Position numbers and translations under genes: made by a program | Part shown: positions 8,173 to 18,251 of the stretch, one piece after another | How the letters are laid out: every line of letters starts with the position of its first letter | Numbering within the stretch: the stretch's first letter is position 1 | Notes under the pieces: model-generated | Database searches by the model: none | Seen by the model: the letters and a program-made list of their open reading frames with translations, nothing else | What the model was told of the DNA's origin: nothing | From: Pseudomonas canadensis | Lineage (GTDB): Bacteria; Pseudomonadota; Gammaproteobacteria; Pseudomonadales; Pseudomonadaceae | DNA length: 64,000 nt | Assembly: GCF_000503215.1 (NCBI RefSeq) | Contig: NZ_AYTD01000001.1 | Span: 186,001-250,000, forward strand | Direction of reading: 5' to 3'

Positions 8173-10436
8173 CCTCGAAGATATTCGCTCGCCCTCATCC
8201 GCGCCGTGCACTCGCGCTGATGATCGCCTCGCTGATGGGCCTCAACACCCTGGCGCAAGCTGCCGAGCAAGCGGCCACCACCGTGCCGGTACAAAGCACC
8301 GATAACGGCTACAGCCTGACCCTCAAGCAGTTGGGTCGTCGCGACACGATGAACCTGCAAGGCGTGGAGTCGTCCGACAGCGTCAACTTCGATATCCGTG
8401 CCGATGAAGTGGTGAAGGGCGCGCAACTGCTGCTCAAGTACAGCTACTCGCCGGCGCTGCTGGCCGACCTCTCGCAGATCAACGTGTTGGTCAACGGTGA
8501 AGTCGCCGCCAGCCTGGCGCTGCCCAAAGACGGCGCGGGCATCCAGCAGGAGCAACTGGTGCAGCTTCCGCCGAAGTTGATCACCGAGTTCAACCGCTTG
8601 AGCCTGCAGTTCATCGGCCACTACACCATGTCTTGCGAAGACCCGCTGCACAGCAGCCTGTGGGCCAAGATCAGCAACAGCAGCGAGCTCAAAGTGCAGG
8701 TCGAGCCCATTGTGCTCAAGGATGACCTGGCCGTGCTGCCGCTGCCGTTCTTCGACAAGCGTGACGCGCGCCAGGTCAGCCTGCCGTTTGTGTTCGCCAC
8801 TGCGCCCGACAGCGCCGCGCTGGAAGCGGCCGGTGCCCTGTCTTCATGGATCGGCGGCCTCGCCAGCTACCGGGGCGCGACGTTCCCGACCACCCTCGGT
8901 GAGCTGCCGGCCAAAGGCAACGCCATCGTACTGGTGCAAACCGCCGACGCACTGGACGTGCACGGTGTTGCGGTCGCCAAGCCGACCGGTCCGACCCTGA
9001 CCCTCATCGCCAACCCCAATGACGTCAACGGCAAACTGCTGATCGTCACCGGGCGTGACGGCGAAGAACTCAAGCGCGCCGCCAACGCGGTCGTGCTGGG
9101 CAACCCGGTATTGGCCGGCAACAGCGTGGTCATCACCAAGCTCGACAGCCTGGCACCGCGCCGTCCGTACGACGCGCCCAACTGGTTGCCAAGCAACCGC
9201 CCGGTGCGCCTGGGCGAGTTGATCGAACAGCAGAAACTCAGCGTGTCGGGCTACAACCCTGGCGCGATCAGCGTCGATATGCGCCTGCCGCCGGACCTGT
9301 TCAACTGGCGTGAAGAGGGCGTGCCGCTCAAGCTCAAATACCGCTACACGCCACAGCAAGTGTCGACCAATTCGTCGCTGCTGATCGGCCTGAATGATCA
9401 GTTCATGAAATCCGTGGCATTGCCGTCGGTGACCAACCTGGGCGGCGGCCAGACCCTGCTCGACCAGTTGAAGAAAGACGAAAGCCTGCCGCGCGAAGTG
9501 ACGACGCTGTTGCCGATCAGCTCGGCATCGCCCAAGTCCAAGCTGCAACTGCGCTTCATGTACGACTACATCAAAGAAGGCGAATGCCGCGACATCATCG
9601 TCGACAACATGCGTGGCTCCATCGACCCGGATTCCACCCTCGACGTCACCGGCTACCAGCATTACATCGCCATGCCGAACCTGGGCGTATTCAACGACTC
9701 CGGCTTCCCGTTCACCCGCCTGGCTGACCTGTCGGAATCCGCCGTGGTCATGCCCGATAACTTCGGCACCGACGAGATGACCGCCTACCTGACCGTGATG
9801 GGCCGCTTCGGCGAAGCCACCGGCTACCCGGCCACCGCCGTCAAAGTGGTGCAGGCCAAGGACGTGCAAAGCGTTGCCGACAAAGACCTGCTGGTGCTCG
9901 CCACCGCCGCCAACCAACCGCTGCTCAAGCAGTGGCAGCAATACCTGCCGGCCACCAGCGATGGTGAACAGCACCAGTTCCTGCTGTCTGACCTGCCACG
10001 TTATGTCCGTAGCTGGGTCAGCCCGGACCCGGCGGCCAACCAGCACCCAGCCAACGCCGGCATTACCTTCAAAGGCCTGAGCAACAGCACCTGGCTGGCC
10101 GGTTTCCAATCGCCACTCAAGAGCGGCCGCAGCGTGGTGCTGATTGCCAGCAACCAGCCGCAGGGCCTGTTGGAAGCCACCTCGGCGCTAATTGGCGGTG
10201 ACGATTACAAAGACTCGATCCAGGGCAGCCTGGCCGTGGTGCAGGGCACGACTATCAGCTCGCTGGTGGGTGACGAGCAGTACTACGTCGGCAAGCTCAA
10301 CTACTTCAAATTCATGCAATGGCAGCTGTCGCAGCACCTGGGTTGGATGTTGTTGATCACCTTCCTGGGTCTGGCGGTGGTTACTTCCCTGATCTACCTG
10401 TCACTGCGTGCACGTGCAAAACGGCGGTTGGCATGA
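8169..10436 (+). CDS. wssC: Cellulose synthase periplasmic subunit WssC (BcsB)
   Basis: The 755-residue protein has a signal peptide (cleavage near residue 32, after LAQAA), a long periplasmic body with the alternating carbohydrate-binding and ferredoxin-like folds expected of BcsB, and a single C-terminal membrane helix (GWMLLITFLGLAVVTSLIYL) followed by a basic tail. BcsB binds BcsA through that helix and guides the glucan across the periplasm. It overlaps wssB and wssD by four bases on either side. Length matches the family. Confidence 0.95.
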   Translation: MTSKIFARPHPRRALALMIASLMGLNTLAQAAEQAATTVPVQSTDNGYSLTLKQLGRRDTMNLQGVESSDSVNFDIRADEVVKGAQLLLKYSYSPALLADLSQINVLVNGEVAASLALPKDGAGIQQEQLVQLPPKLITEFNRLSLQFIGHYTMSCEDPLHSSLWAKISNSSELKVQVEPIVLKDDLAVLPLPFFDKRDARQVSLPFVFATAPDSAALEAAGALSSWIGGLASYRGATFPTTLGELPAKGNAIVLVQTADALDVHGVAVAKPTGPTLTLIANPNDVNGKLLIVTGRDGEELKRAANAVVLGNPVLAGNSVVITKLDSLAPRRPYDAPNWLPSNRPVRLGELIEQQKLSVSGYNPGAISVDMRLPPDLFNWREEGVPLKLKYRYTPQQVSTNSSLLIGLNDQFMKSVALPSVTNLGGGQTLLDQLKKDESLPREVTTLLPISSASPKSKLQLRFMYDYIKEGECRDIIVDNMRGSIDPDSTLDVTGYQHYIAMPNLGVFNDSGFPFTRLADLSESAVVMPDNFGTDEMTAYLTVMGRFGEATGYPATAVKVVQAKDVQSVADKDLLVLATAANQPLLKQWQQYLPATSDGEQHQFLLSDLPRYVRSWVSPDPAANQHPANAGITFKGLSNSTWLAGFQSPLKSGRSVVLIASNQPQGLLEATSALIGGDDYKDSIQGSLAVVQGTTISSLVGDEQYYVGKLNYFKFMQWQLSQHLGWMLLITFLGLAVVTSLIYLSLRARAKRRLA

Positions 10437-11629
10437 GCCCGCTCAAGAGCATGGCCCTGGCAGCGCTGGGCGCGGTGATGTTTGCCGGTAGCGCGCAGGC
10501 GCAAACCTGTGACTGGCCGCTGTGGCAGAACTACACCAAGCGCTTTGTGCAGGACGATGGGCGAGTGTTGAACTCGTCGATGAAACCCACCGAGAGCAGT
10601 TCGGAAGGGCAGTCCTACGCGATGTTCTTTGCGTTGGTCGGCAACGACCGTGCGAGCTTCGACAAGCTGTGGACCTGGACCAAGGCCAACATGTCGGGCT
10701 CCGACATCGGCCAGAACCTGCCGGGTTGGTTGTGGGGCAAAAAAGCTGATAACACCTGGGGTGTGATCGACCCGAACTCCGCCAGCGACGCTGACTTGTG
10801 GATGGCCTACGCCTTGCTCGAAGCGGCCCGCGTGTGGAATGCACCGCAGTACCGCGCCGACGCGCAATTGTTGTTGGCCAACGTTGAACGCAACCTGATT
10901 GTGCGTGTGCCCGGCCTGGGCAAGATGCTGTTGCCGGGGCCGGTGGGCTACGTGCATCCGGGCGGCTTGTGGCGTTTCAACCCGAGCTACCAGGTGCTTG
11001 CACAACTGCGTCGCTTCCAGAAAGAACGCCCGAACGCCGGCTGGAACGAAGTGGCTGAAAGCAACGCGCGTATGCTCGCCGATACCGCCAGCAACCCTCA
11101 TGGCCTCGCGGCCAACTGGGTCGGCTATCGCGCGACCAGCGCCAACGCCGGGCTGTTTGTGGTCGACCCGTTCTCCGATGACCTGGGCAGCTACGACGCG
11201 ATCCGCACCTACATGTGGGCCGGCATGACCGCCAAAGGCGATCCATTGGCGGCGGCGATGCTCAAGTCGCTGGGCGGTATTTCCCGCGCAACGGCCGCAT
11301 CGGTCACTGGCTTCCCGCCGGAAAAAATCCACGTGCTGACCGGCGAAGCCGAGAAAAACAACGGCTACACGCCGATGGGTTTCTCCGCGTCCACCATTGC
11401 CTTCTTCCAGGCCCGCGGCGAAACCGCCCTGGCGCAGTTGCAAAAGGCCAAGGTCGACGAGGCACTCGCCAAGGCCCTGGCGCCTTCAGCACCCGAGAGT
11501 GCGCAGCCGATCTACTACGACTACATGCTCAGCCTGTTCAGCCAGGGCTTTGCCGATCAGAAGTACCGTTTTGAACAAGACGGTACGGTCAAATTATCCT
11601 GGGAGGCCGCATGCGCCGTCACACGCTAG
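10433..11629 (+). CDS. wssD: Periplasmic endo-1,4-beta-glucanase WssD (BcsZ, GH8)
   Basis: The start at ATG 10433 gives a 398-residue protein with a signal peptide ending SAQA (about residue 23); an upstream frame start at 10319 lies inside wssC and is rejected. The GH8 signature ASDADLWMAYALL starts at residue 117, with Asp119 and Asp121, and Glu58 in SSSEGQSYAM is the likely general acid. The enzyme trims cellulose in the periplasm and is normally required for proper fibre output. It is coupled to wssC (ATGA overlap) and overlaps wssE by 19 bases. Confidence 0.95.
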   Translation: MSPLKSMALAALGAVMFAGSAQAQTCDWPLWQNYTKRFVQDDGRVLNSSMKPTESSSEGQSYAMFFALVGNDRASFDKLWTWTKANMSGSDIGQNLPGWLWGKKADNTWGVIDPNSASDADLWMAYALLEAARVWNAPQYRADAQLLLANVERNLIVRVPGLGKMLLPGPVGYVHPGGLWRFNPSYQVLAQLRRFQKERPNAGWNEVAESNARMLADTASNPHGLAANWVGYRATSANAGLFVVDPFSDDLGSYDAIRTYMWAGMTAKGDPLAAAMLKSLGGISRATAASVTGFPPEKIHVLTGEAEKNNGYTPMGFSASTIAFFQARGETALAQLQKAKVDEALAKALAPSAPESAQPIYYDYMLSLFSQGFADQKYRFEQDGTVKLSWEAACAVTR

Positions 11630-14600
11630 CCATTGCGATTCTCGCCGCCCTGGTCTCGACGGCCAGCGTGGCTGAAACCAGCGACCCGCAGTCCCTGCTG
11701 ATTGAGCAGGGCTACTACTGGCAGTCGAAAAAGAACCCTGAGCGCGCGCTGGAAACCTGGCAGAAACTCTTGAGCCTGTCGCCTGAGCAACCGGATGCGC
11801 TGTACGGTATCGGCTTGATCCAGGTGCAACAGAACCGTCCGGCTGAAGCGCAAAAGTACCTGGCCCGCTTGCAAGCGCTGAGCCCGGTGCCGCGTCAGGC
11901 GTTGCAGCTGGAGCAGGACATTACCGTGGCTGTGCCGGACAACGCCAAGTTGCTGGAGCAGGCGCGCGAACTGGGCGAGCCGGATGCCGAGCGTGAGCAG
12001 GCCGTGGCCTTGTATCGCCAGATTTTCCAGGGGCGTCAGCCGCAAGGCCTGATCGCCCGTGAGTACTACAACACGCTTGGATTCACCGCCAAGGGCACCA
12101 ATGAGGCCATCGCTGGCCTGCAGCGATTGACCCGTGAGCGTCCCAACGATCCGATCGTTGCGTTGTTCCTGGCCAAGCACCTGGCGCGCAACCCGGCCAC
12201 GCGGCCTGACGGCATTCGTGCCCTGGCTAAACTGGCACCGAATAACGACGTGGGTGGCAATGCCGATGAAACCTGGCGCTTCGCGCTGATCTGGCTCGGC
12301 CCGCCGAAGCCGGACCAGGTGTCGCTGTTCCAGCAGTTCCTCACCGTGCATCCGGATGACGCCGAGATCCGCGCGCTGATGAACAAAGGCATTGCCCAAG
12401 GCAAAGGCGGCGGCACCTGGCAGCGTGACCCGCAGATGACCAAGGCTTTCAAGGCGCTGGATGACGGCGACCTGAAAACCGCCGAGCCGTTGCTGGCCGC
12501 GCGCCTTGCGCAAAAATCCAATGACGTCGATGCCCTCGGTGGTATGGGCGTACTGCGCCAACAGCAAGAGCGTTACAGCGAAGCCGAAAACTACCTCGTC
12601 CAGGCCACCCGCTTGCCCGGTGGTGCCGCGTGGCAGTCGGCCCTGAATGACGTACGCTACTGGAACCTGATCAGCCAAAGCCGTGACGCCCAACGCGCCG
12701 GCCGCAGCGCCCAGGCCCGTGACCTGGTGGCCCAGGCCGAGCGCCTGAACCCAGGCCAGCCTGGCGCGGCGGTCGCGTTGGCGGGTTTCCAGTCTCAGGA
12801 CAACCAGTTCGAAGAAGCCGAAGCCGGCTACCGCAAGGTGTTGGCCCGTCATCCCGGTGACCCGGATGCCTTGAGTGGCTTGATCAACGTGTTGTCCCAA
12901 TCGGGTCAACCGGATGAGGCCTTGAAGCTGATCGACTCGGTCTCGCCGGCGCAGCGCGCCAAGTTCGCACCGAGTGTGAAAATCAACGCATTGCGCGCGA
13001 CCCAGGTCGGCAAACTGGCGGAGCAACGCGGTGACGTGAAAGGCGCACAAGCTGCCTATCGCCAGGCTCTCGACGCTGACCCTGAAAACCCGTGGACTCG
13101 CTTTGCCCTGGCGCGCATGTACCTGCGCGACGGCCAGATCCGCAATGCCCGTGCGTTGATCGACGGCTTGCTCAAGACCCAGCCCAACCAACCGGACGCG
13201 CTGTACACCAGCACGCTGTTGTCGGCGCAACTGAGCGAGTGGAAACAGGCCGAGACGACCCTTGGGCGTATCCCCGCGGCGCAGCGCACGGCAGACATGA
13301 ACGAGCTGGCGATCGATATCGCGCTGCACCAGCAGACCGACGTGGCCATCGAAACCGCTCGCCGTGGCCAGCGCCCGGAAGCCTTGGCATTGCTGGGGCG
13401 TTCCGAGCCGTTGACCCGTCAGAAGCCTGAGCGTGTGGCCGTACTGGCCGCCGCCTATGTAGAAGTCGGCGCCGCGCAGTACGGCCTGGACATGATGCAG
13501 AAGGTGGTGGAGAACAACCCCAACCCGACGGTCGACCAGAAACTGCTGTACGCCAACGTGTTGCTCAAGGCCAACAAGTACAGTGAGGCGGGCGAGATCC
13601 TGCGCGAAGTGCAAGGCCAGCCTTTGAGCGAAATCGGTCGCCAGCGCTATGACGATCTGATTTACCTGTACCGGGTCAAACAGGCGGATGCCCTGCGCGA
13701 GAAGAACGACCTGGTGGCCGCCTATGACATGCTGTCCCCGGCCTTGGCCCAGCGTCCCAATGACGCGCTGGGCGTCGGCGCATTGGCGCGGATGTACGCC
13801 GCCAGTGGCAACGGCAAGAAGGCGATGGAGTTGTACGCGCCGTTGATCCAGCAGAACCCGAACAACGCACGCCTGCAGTTGGGCCTGGCGGACATCGCCC
13901 TGAAAGGCAATGACCGCAGCTTGGCGCAGAGCGCCAGTGACAAGGCGCTGGCGCTGGAGCCGGGTAACCCGGAGACACTCACCTCGGCCGCGCGCATTTA
14001 CCAAGGGCTGGGCAAGAACAGCGAAGCTGCCGAGTTGCTGCGCAAGGCCCTGGCGATTGAAAACGCCATGAAGGCCAAGACCCAAGTGGCCCAGGCTGGC
14101 GCTCCAGGAACTTCGTACAACCCGTTCGTAGGCTTGCCGGGCCAGCGCCGCCAGGTCACCGACCTGACCGTTGCCGGCGCCGTACCGCCACCGATCGATG
14201 CGCCAACCAAGAGCGTGACGTCCAACGCGTTTGCGAGTGCAACGTCCAACGACCTGAGCGATCCGTTTGTGCCGCCATCGAGCATTGCCTCAATCGACAG
14301 TCCCGAGCTGAGCCCGGCGCGGCGTGCACTGGATACCATCCTGCGTGACCGTACCGGTTATGTGGTGCAAGGCTTGAGCGCACGCAGCAACAACGGTGAG
14401 AAAGGCCTGAGCAAAATCACCGATGTGGAAGCGCCGTTTGAAGCGCGGATGCCGGTGGGTGATAACACGGTGGCGCTGCGCGTGACGCCGGTGCATTTGA
14501 CGTCTGGTGCGGTTAAAGGCTTCGCAGCACAGCGCTTTGGCGGTGGGACCAACGATGAGCTGGGCAAGCAAAGCGACAGCGGCGTCGGTTTTGCCATCGC

Positions 14601-15459
14601 GGTAGAGAATCCTGATCAGGGGTTGAAGGCGGATCTCGGGGTCAGCCCGATAGGTTTCACCTACAAGACCTGGATCGGTGGTGTGAGTGTTGCGCGACCG
14701 TTTGAGGCGAATTCGAACTTCCGCTACGGCGCCAATATTTCTCGTCGCCCAGTAACTGACAGCGTGACCTCGTTCGCCGGCTCAGAAGATAAGCGCACTG
14801 GCGAAAAATGGGGCGGTGTGACCGCTAACGGCGGCCGTGGCGAGTTGAGCTACGACAACCAAAAGCTGGGTGTTTATGGCTATGCCTCGTTGCATGAAAT
14901 GCTGGGTAACAACGTAGAGGACAATACCCGCCTGGAACTGGGCAGCGGTATCTACTGGTACCTGCGTAATACCCAACGGGACACTCTGACCTTGGGCATC
15001 AGTGGTTCGGTGATGGGCTTCAAGGAAAACCAGGGTTATTACACCTACGGTCATGGCGGTTACTTCAGTCCGCAACGTTTCTTCTCTCTAGGCGTGCCGA
15101 TCCGTTGGGCCCAGAGCTTTGACCGTTTCAGCTACCAAGTAAAAACTTCGGTAGGTGTGCAGCATATCGAGCAAGATGGCGTCGATTACTTCCCGGGGCA
15201 CAACGATCTTCAAGACAGCCAGACCGTGGGTAATCGCACCTATGCCAGCGACAGCAAAACCGGCCTCGGCTACAGCTTCAACGCCGCCGCCGAATACCGC
15301 TTGAGCTCGCGGTTCTACCTGGGTGGCGAAATCGGTGTCGACAACGCCCAGGACTACCGCCAGTACGCCGGTAATGCTTATTTGCGCTACTTGTTCGAAG
15401 ACCTGAGCGGGCCTATGCCGCTGCCGGTCAGCCCGTACCGTTCACCTTATTCCAACTGA
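11611..15459 (+). CDS. wssE: Cellulose export outer-membrane protein WssE (BcsC)
   Basis: This 1282-residue protein has a signal peptide (residues 1 to about 21, ending ASVAE), then a long array of TPR repeats to roughly residue 830. Examples are PERALETWQKLLSLSPEQPD and later AxxxYRxxLxxxPxxxxA units. A linker follows, then a C-terminal beta-barrel of the BcsC family ending YLRYLFEDLSGPMPLPVSP. The TPR part scaffolds the periplasmic path and the barrel is the pore for the glucan. It begins inside the 3' end of wssD. Sixteen bases separate it from wssF, with GGAG upstream of that gene. Confidence 0.95.
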   Translation: MRRHTLAIAILAALVSTASVAETSDPQSLLIEQGYYWQSKKNPERALETWQKLLSLSPEQPDALYGIGLIQVQQNRPAEAQKYLARLQALSPVPRQALQLEQDITVAVPDNAKLLEQARELGEPDAEREQAVALYRQIFQGRQPQGLIAREYYNTLGFTAKGTNEAIAGLQRLTRERPNDPIVALFLAKHLARNPATRPDGIRALAKLAPNNDVGGNADETWRFALIWLGPPKPDQVSLFQQFLTVHPDDAEIRALMNKGIAQGKGGGTWQRDPQMTKAFKALDDGDLKTAEPLLAARLAQKSNDVDALGGMGVLRQQQERYSEAENYLVQATRLPGGAAWQSALNDVRYWNLISQSRDAQRAGRSAQARDLVAQAERLNPGQPGAAVALAGFQSQDNQFEEAEAGYRKVLARHPGDPDALSGLINVLSQSGQPDEALKLIDSVSPAQRAKFAPSVKINALRATQVGKLAEQRGDVKGAQAAYRQALDADPENPWTRFALARMYLRDGQIRNARALIDGLLKTQPNQPDALYTSTLLSAQLSEWKQAETTLGRIPAAQRTADMNELAIDIALHQQTDVAIETARRGQRPEALALLGRSEPLTRQKPERVAVLAAAYVEVGAAQYGLDMMQKVVENNPNPTVDQKLLYANVLLKANKYSEAGEILREVQGQPLSEIGRQRYDDLIYLYRVKQADALREKNDLVAAYDMLSPALAQRPNDALGVGALARMYAASGNGKKAMELYAPLIQQNPNNARLQLGLADIALKGNDRSLAQSASDKALALEPGNPETLTSAARIYQGLGKNSEAAELLRKALAIENAMKAKTQVAQAGAPGTSYNPFVGLPGQRRQVTDLTVAGAVPPPIDAPTKSVTSNAFASATSNDLSDPFVPPSSIASIDSPELSPARRALDTILRDRTGYVVQGLSARSNNGEKGLSKITDVEAPFEARMPVGDNTVALRVTPVHLTSGAVKGFAAQRFGGGTNDELGKQSDSGVGFAIAVENPDQGLKADLGVSPIGFTYKTWIGGVSVARPFEANSNFRYGANISRRPVTDSVTSFAGSEDKRTGEKWGGVTANGGRGELSYDNQKLGVYGYASLHEMLGNNVEDNTRLELGSGIYWYLRNTQRDTLTLGISGSVMGFKENQGYYTYGHGGYFSPQRFFSLGVPIRWAQSFDRFSYQVKTSVGVQHIEQDGVDYFPGHNDLQDSQTVGNRTYASDSKTGLGYSFNAAAEYRLSSRFYLGGEIGVDNAQDYRQYAGNAYLRYLFEDLSGPMPLPVSPYRSPYSN

Positions 15460-15475
15460 TTAATCGGAGTCATTC

Positions 15476-16141
15476 ATGCCTGTTTCTGCGATTGCCGGCC
15501 TAACCATGCTGGTATTGGGCGAAAGTCATATGAGCTTTCCCGATTCGTTGCTCAACCCGTTGCAAGACAACCTCACCAAGCAAGGCGCGGTGGTTCACTC
15601 CATCGGTGCGTGCGGTGCCGGTGCGGCGGATTGGGTTGTCCCGAAAAAAGTCGAGTGCGGTGGCGAACGCACGCCCACCGGCAAGGCCGTGATCTATGGC
15701 AAGAACGCCATGAGCACCACGCCGATCCAGGAACTGATCGCCAAGGACAAGCCCGACGTGGTCGTGCTGATCATCGGCGACACCATGGGCTCTTACACCA
15801 ACCCGGTGTTTCCGAAAGCCTGGGCCTGGAAAAGCGTGACCTCGCTGACCAAAGCCATCACCGACACCGGCACCAAATGCGTGTGGGTCGGCCCGCCATG
15901 GGGCAAAGTCGGTTCCCAGTACAAGAAGGATGACACCCGCACCAAGCTGATGTCGTCGTTCCTGGCCAGCAACGTGGCGCCGTGCACCTACATCGATTCG
16001 CTGACGTTCTCCAAACCGGGCGAGTGGATCACCACCGACGGCCAGCACTTCACCATCGACGGTTATCAGAAGTGGGCCAAGGCGATCGGTACTGCCTTGG
16101 GTGACCTGCCGCCATCGGCCTACGGTAAAGGAAGCAAATAA
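15476..16141 (+). CDS. wssF: Cellulose acetylation protein WssF (SGNH-hydrolase fold)
   Basis: The 221-residue protein opens directly with an SGNH-type block: VLGESHMS with Ser17 as candidate nucleophile, then VVLIIGDTMGS, and TTDGQHF with Asp188 and His191 near the end. In SBW25 WssF works with WssGHI to acetylate cellulose and is proposed to help present acyl groups. No classical signal peptide is visible, and an in-frame TAA just upstream rules out an N-terminal extension. This is odd for a partner of periplasmic enzymes. The stop overlaps the wssG start (TAATG). Confidence 0.85.
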   Translation: MPVSAIAGLTMLVLGESHMSFPDSLLNPLQDNLTKQGAVVHSIGACGAGAADWVVPKKVECGGERTPTGKAVIYGKNAMSTTPIQELIAKDKPDVVVLIIGDTMGSYTNPVFPKAWAWKSVTSLTKAITDTGTKCVWVGPPWGKVGSQYKKDDTRTKLMSSFLASNVAPCTYIDSLTFSKPGEWITTDGQHFTIDGYQKWAKAIGTALGDLPPSAYGKGSK

Positions 16142-16806
16142 TGAAACGGATGACCCTGGGCCTGGCGACTTTGCTCGCCAGCGTCAGCGCCTACAGCGCC
16201 GACATCCCTTTGTACCCGACGGGCCCGGAGCAAGACGCAGCGTTCCTGCGTTTTGCCAACGGCACGCCTGGCGAGTTGAAGCTGGTGGCCGACGGTTCCA
16301 AGGCCAGCCTGGTGTTGAATGGCGACAAAGCCGTTTCGGCCTTCTTGCCAGTGGTCGGCGGTGACAAGCCGATCAAAGGCGTGTTGAGCAGCGCCGGTAA
16401 AAACACCGATTTCTCCGTGAAAGTGGCGCCTGGCGAATTCGCCACGGTGGTTGCACTGGTCGATGCCAAGGGCGCCACGCGCCAATTGGTGGTGCGCGAA
16501 GTGCCGGACGACTTCAACGCACTCAAAGCCTCCCTGGCCTTTATCAACGCCGACGTCACCTGCGCCGACGCCAGCCTGGAAGCCGTGGCGCAAAAGGCCG
16601 AGCTGTTCAAAAAGGTCGCGGAAGGCGCGGTGCAGCGTCGCATGATCAACCCGGTGGAACTCTCGGTGCAGCTCAAATGCGCCGGCGCGCCGGTTGGCCA
16701 GCCGCTGACGTTTACCCTCAAGGCCGGCGAGCGCTACAGCGTTTTGGCCGTTCCTTCAGACACAGGCTCGAAGTTGCTGTTCGCCTCTGACGCACTCGCT
16801 AACTGA
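16141..16806 (+). CDS. wssG: Cellulose acetylation protein WssG (AlgF-like)
   Basis: This 221-residue periplasmic protein has a signal peptide ending near residue 20 (SVSAYSA). The mature domain begins DIPLYPTGPEQD, the opening typical of AlgF, the alginate O-acetylation adaptor. It has no visible catalytic motif, which fits an accessory role handing acetyl groups from the membrane transferase to the periplasmic transferase. Its start overlaps the wssF stop, and 17 bases separate it from wssH. Confidence 0.9.
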   Translation: MKRMTLGLATLLASVSAYSADIPLYPTGPEQDAAFLRFANGTPGELKLVADGSKASLVLNGDKAVSAFLPVVGGDKPIKGVLSSAGKNTDFSVKVAPGEFATVVALVDAKGATRQLVVREVPDDFNALKASLAFINADVTCADASLEAVAQKAELFKKVAEGAVQRRMINPVELSVQLKCAGAPVGQPLTFTLKAGERYSVLAVPSDTGSKLLFASDALAN

Positions 16807-16823
16807 TCGGGTCCGACACCACC

Positions 16824-18239
16824 ATGGTCTTTGCCTCACTCGAATTCCTCACGCTGTTCCTGCCGGCCTTCCTGTTGATCTATGCCCTGGCTCGTCCGAG
16901 CTGGCGCAATGTCATCCTGTTGATCGGCAGCTGGTTGTTCTACGGCTGGTTGAGCCCGTTGTTCCTGTTCCTGCACATGGTGTTGACCGTGGTGGCGTGG
17001 GTCGGCGGCTTGCTGGTGGACCGCTCCCGTGAGGATGGCAAGGGCCGGGTGCGCCTGTTGATCGCGTTGATCGTGTTCAACACGGCGGTGCTGTGTTGGT
17101 ACAAATACGCCAACATCGTCGCCGGCACGGTGAGTGAGGTGATCACCTGGTACGGCTATATGCCGCTTGATTGGCAGCGTGTGGCTTTACCGGCCGGACT
17201 GTCGTTCATCGTGCTGCAGGCGATTTCCTACCTGGTGGATGTGCACCGGCATACGGTGCCGGTGGAGCGCAGCTTCATTAACTACGCCACCTATATCTCG
17301 ATGTTCGGGCACTCGATTGCCGGTCCGATCATCCGTTATGACTGGGTTCGTCGTGAGCTGAACCAGCGCTATTTCAACTGGGCGAATTTCTCCCTCGGCG
17401 CGCGACGCTTCATGATCGGCATGGGCATGAAAGTGTTGGTGGCTGACACCTTGTCGCCGCTGGTGGACATTGCCTTTCACCTGGAGAGCCCAAGCCTGGT
17501 GGACGCCTGGATCGGTTGCCTGGCGTACTCGCTGCAACTGTTTTTCGACTTCGCCGGTTACAGCGCCATGGCCATCGGCCTGGGCCTGATGCTGGGCTTC
17601 CACTTCCCGGAAAACTTCAACCGGCCGTACCTGGCCAGCAGCATCCAGGACTTCTGGCGGCGTTGGCACCTGTCGTTGTCCAGCTGGTTGCGCGACTACC
17701 TGTACATCGCCTTGGGCGGTAACCGCGACGGCGTATGGCGCACTTATCGCAACCTGTTTCTTACCATGGCGATTGCCGGGTTGTGGCACGGCGGCGATAG
17801 CTGGAACTACCTGTTGTGGGGTTCGGCCCATGGCGTGGCGTTGTGCGTCGACCGTGCGTGGTCGCGTTCGAGCCTGCCGAGCATTCCGCCGGTGTTGTCA
17901 CACATCCTCACATTGCTGTTTGTGTGCCTGGCCTGGACCTTGTTCCGTGCGCCGGACTTCCACTCGGCCCTGACCATGTACGCGGGCCAGTTCGGGATGC
18001 ACGGCATGGGCCTGGGTGACGCGATGGCCGTGGCCATGCGCCCGGCCCATGGCATGGCGGCATTGTTGGGCCTGGTGTGCATCATTGCGCCGATCTGGCA
18101 GGTGCGTTGCGAACAGCGTTTCGGCACACAGCCCTGGTTTGTGGTGGCGGCTTCGCTGTGGCCGGTGGCGGGGTTTGTGTTGTCGTTTGCGCTGATTGCC
18201 AGCCGCGACGCCGTACCGTTTCTGTACTTTCAGTTCTAA
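16824..18239 (+). CDS. wssH: MBOAT acetyl transporter WssH (AlgI-like)
   Basis: The 471-residue integral membrane protein has about ten hydrophobic helices and the membrane-bound O-acyltransferase hallmark GLWHGGDSWNY, whose His322 is the expected catalytic histidine. A second family block, FWRRWHLSLSSWLRDYLYI, lies upstream. In the alginate system the AlgI homologue moves acetyl groups across the inner membrane, so WssH should supply acetyl for cellulose. Length matches AlgI. The next gene starts 12 bases downstream. Confidence 0.95.
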   Translation: MVFASLEFLTLFLPAFLLIYALARPSWRNVILLIGSWLFYGWLSPLFLFLHMVLTVVAWVGGLLVDRSREDGKGRVRLLIALIVFNTAVLCWYKYANIVAGTVSEVITWYGYMPLDWQRVALPAGLSFIVLQAISYLVDVHRHTVPVERSFINYATYISMFGHSIAGPIIRYDWVRRELNQRYFNWANFSLGARRFMIGMGMKVLVADTLSPLVDIAFHLESPSLVDAWIGCLAYSLQLFFDFAGYSAMAIGLGLMLGFHFPENFNRPYLASSIQDFWRRWHLSLSSWLRDYLYIALGGNRDGVWRTYRNLFLTMAIAGLWHGGDSWNYLLWGSAHGVALCVDRAWSRSSLPSIPPVLSHILTLLFVCLAWTLFRAPDFHSALTMYAGQFGMHGMGLGDAMAVAMRPAHGMAALLGLVCIIAPIWQVRCEQRFGTQPWFVVAASLWPVAGFVLSFALIASRDAVPFLYFQF

Positions 18240-18251
18240 GGACGCCCGACC

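Noticed and set aside
11626..14085. 819-aa minus-strand open frame opposite wssE
   Set aside because: Shadow of the TPR region of WssE; protein-like features belong only to the plus strand.
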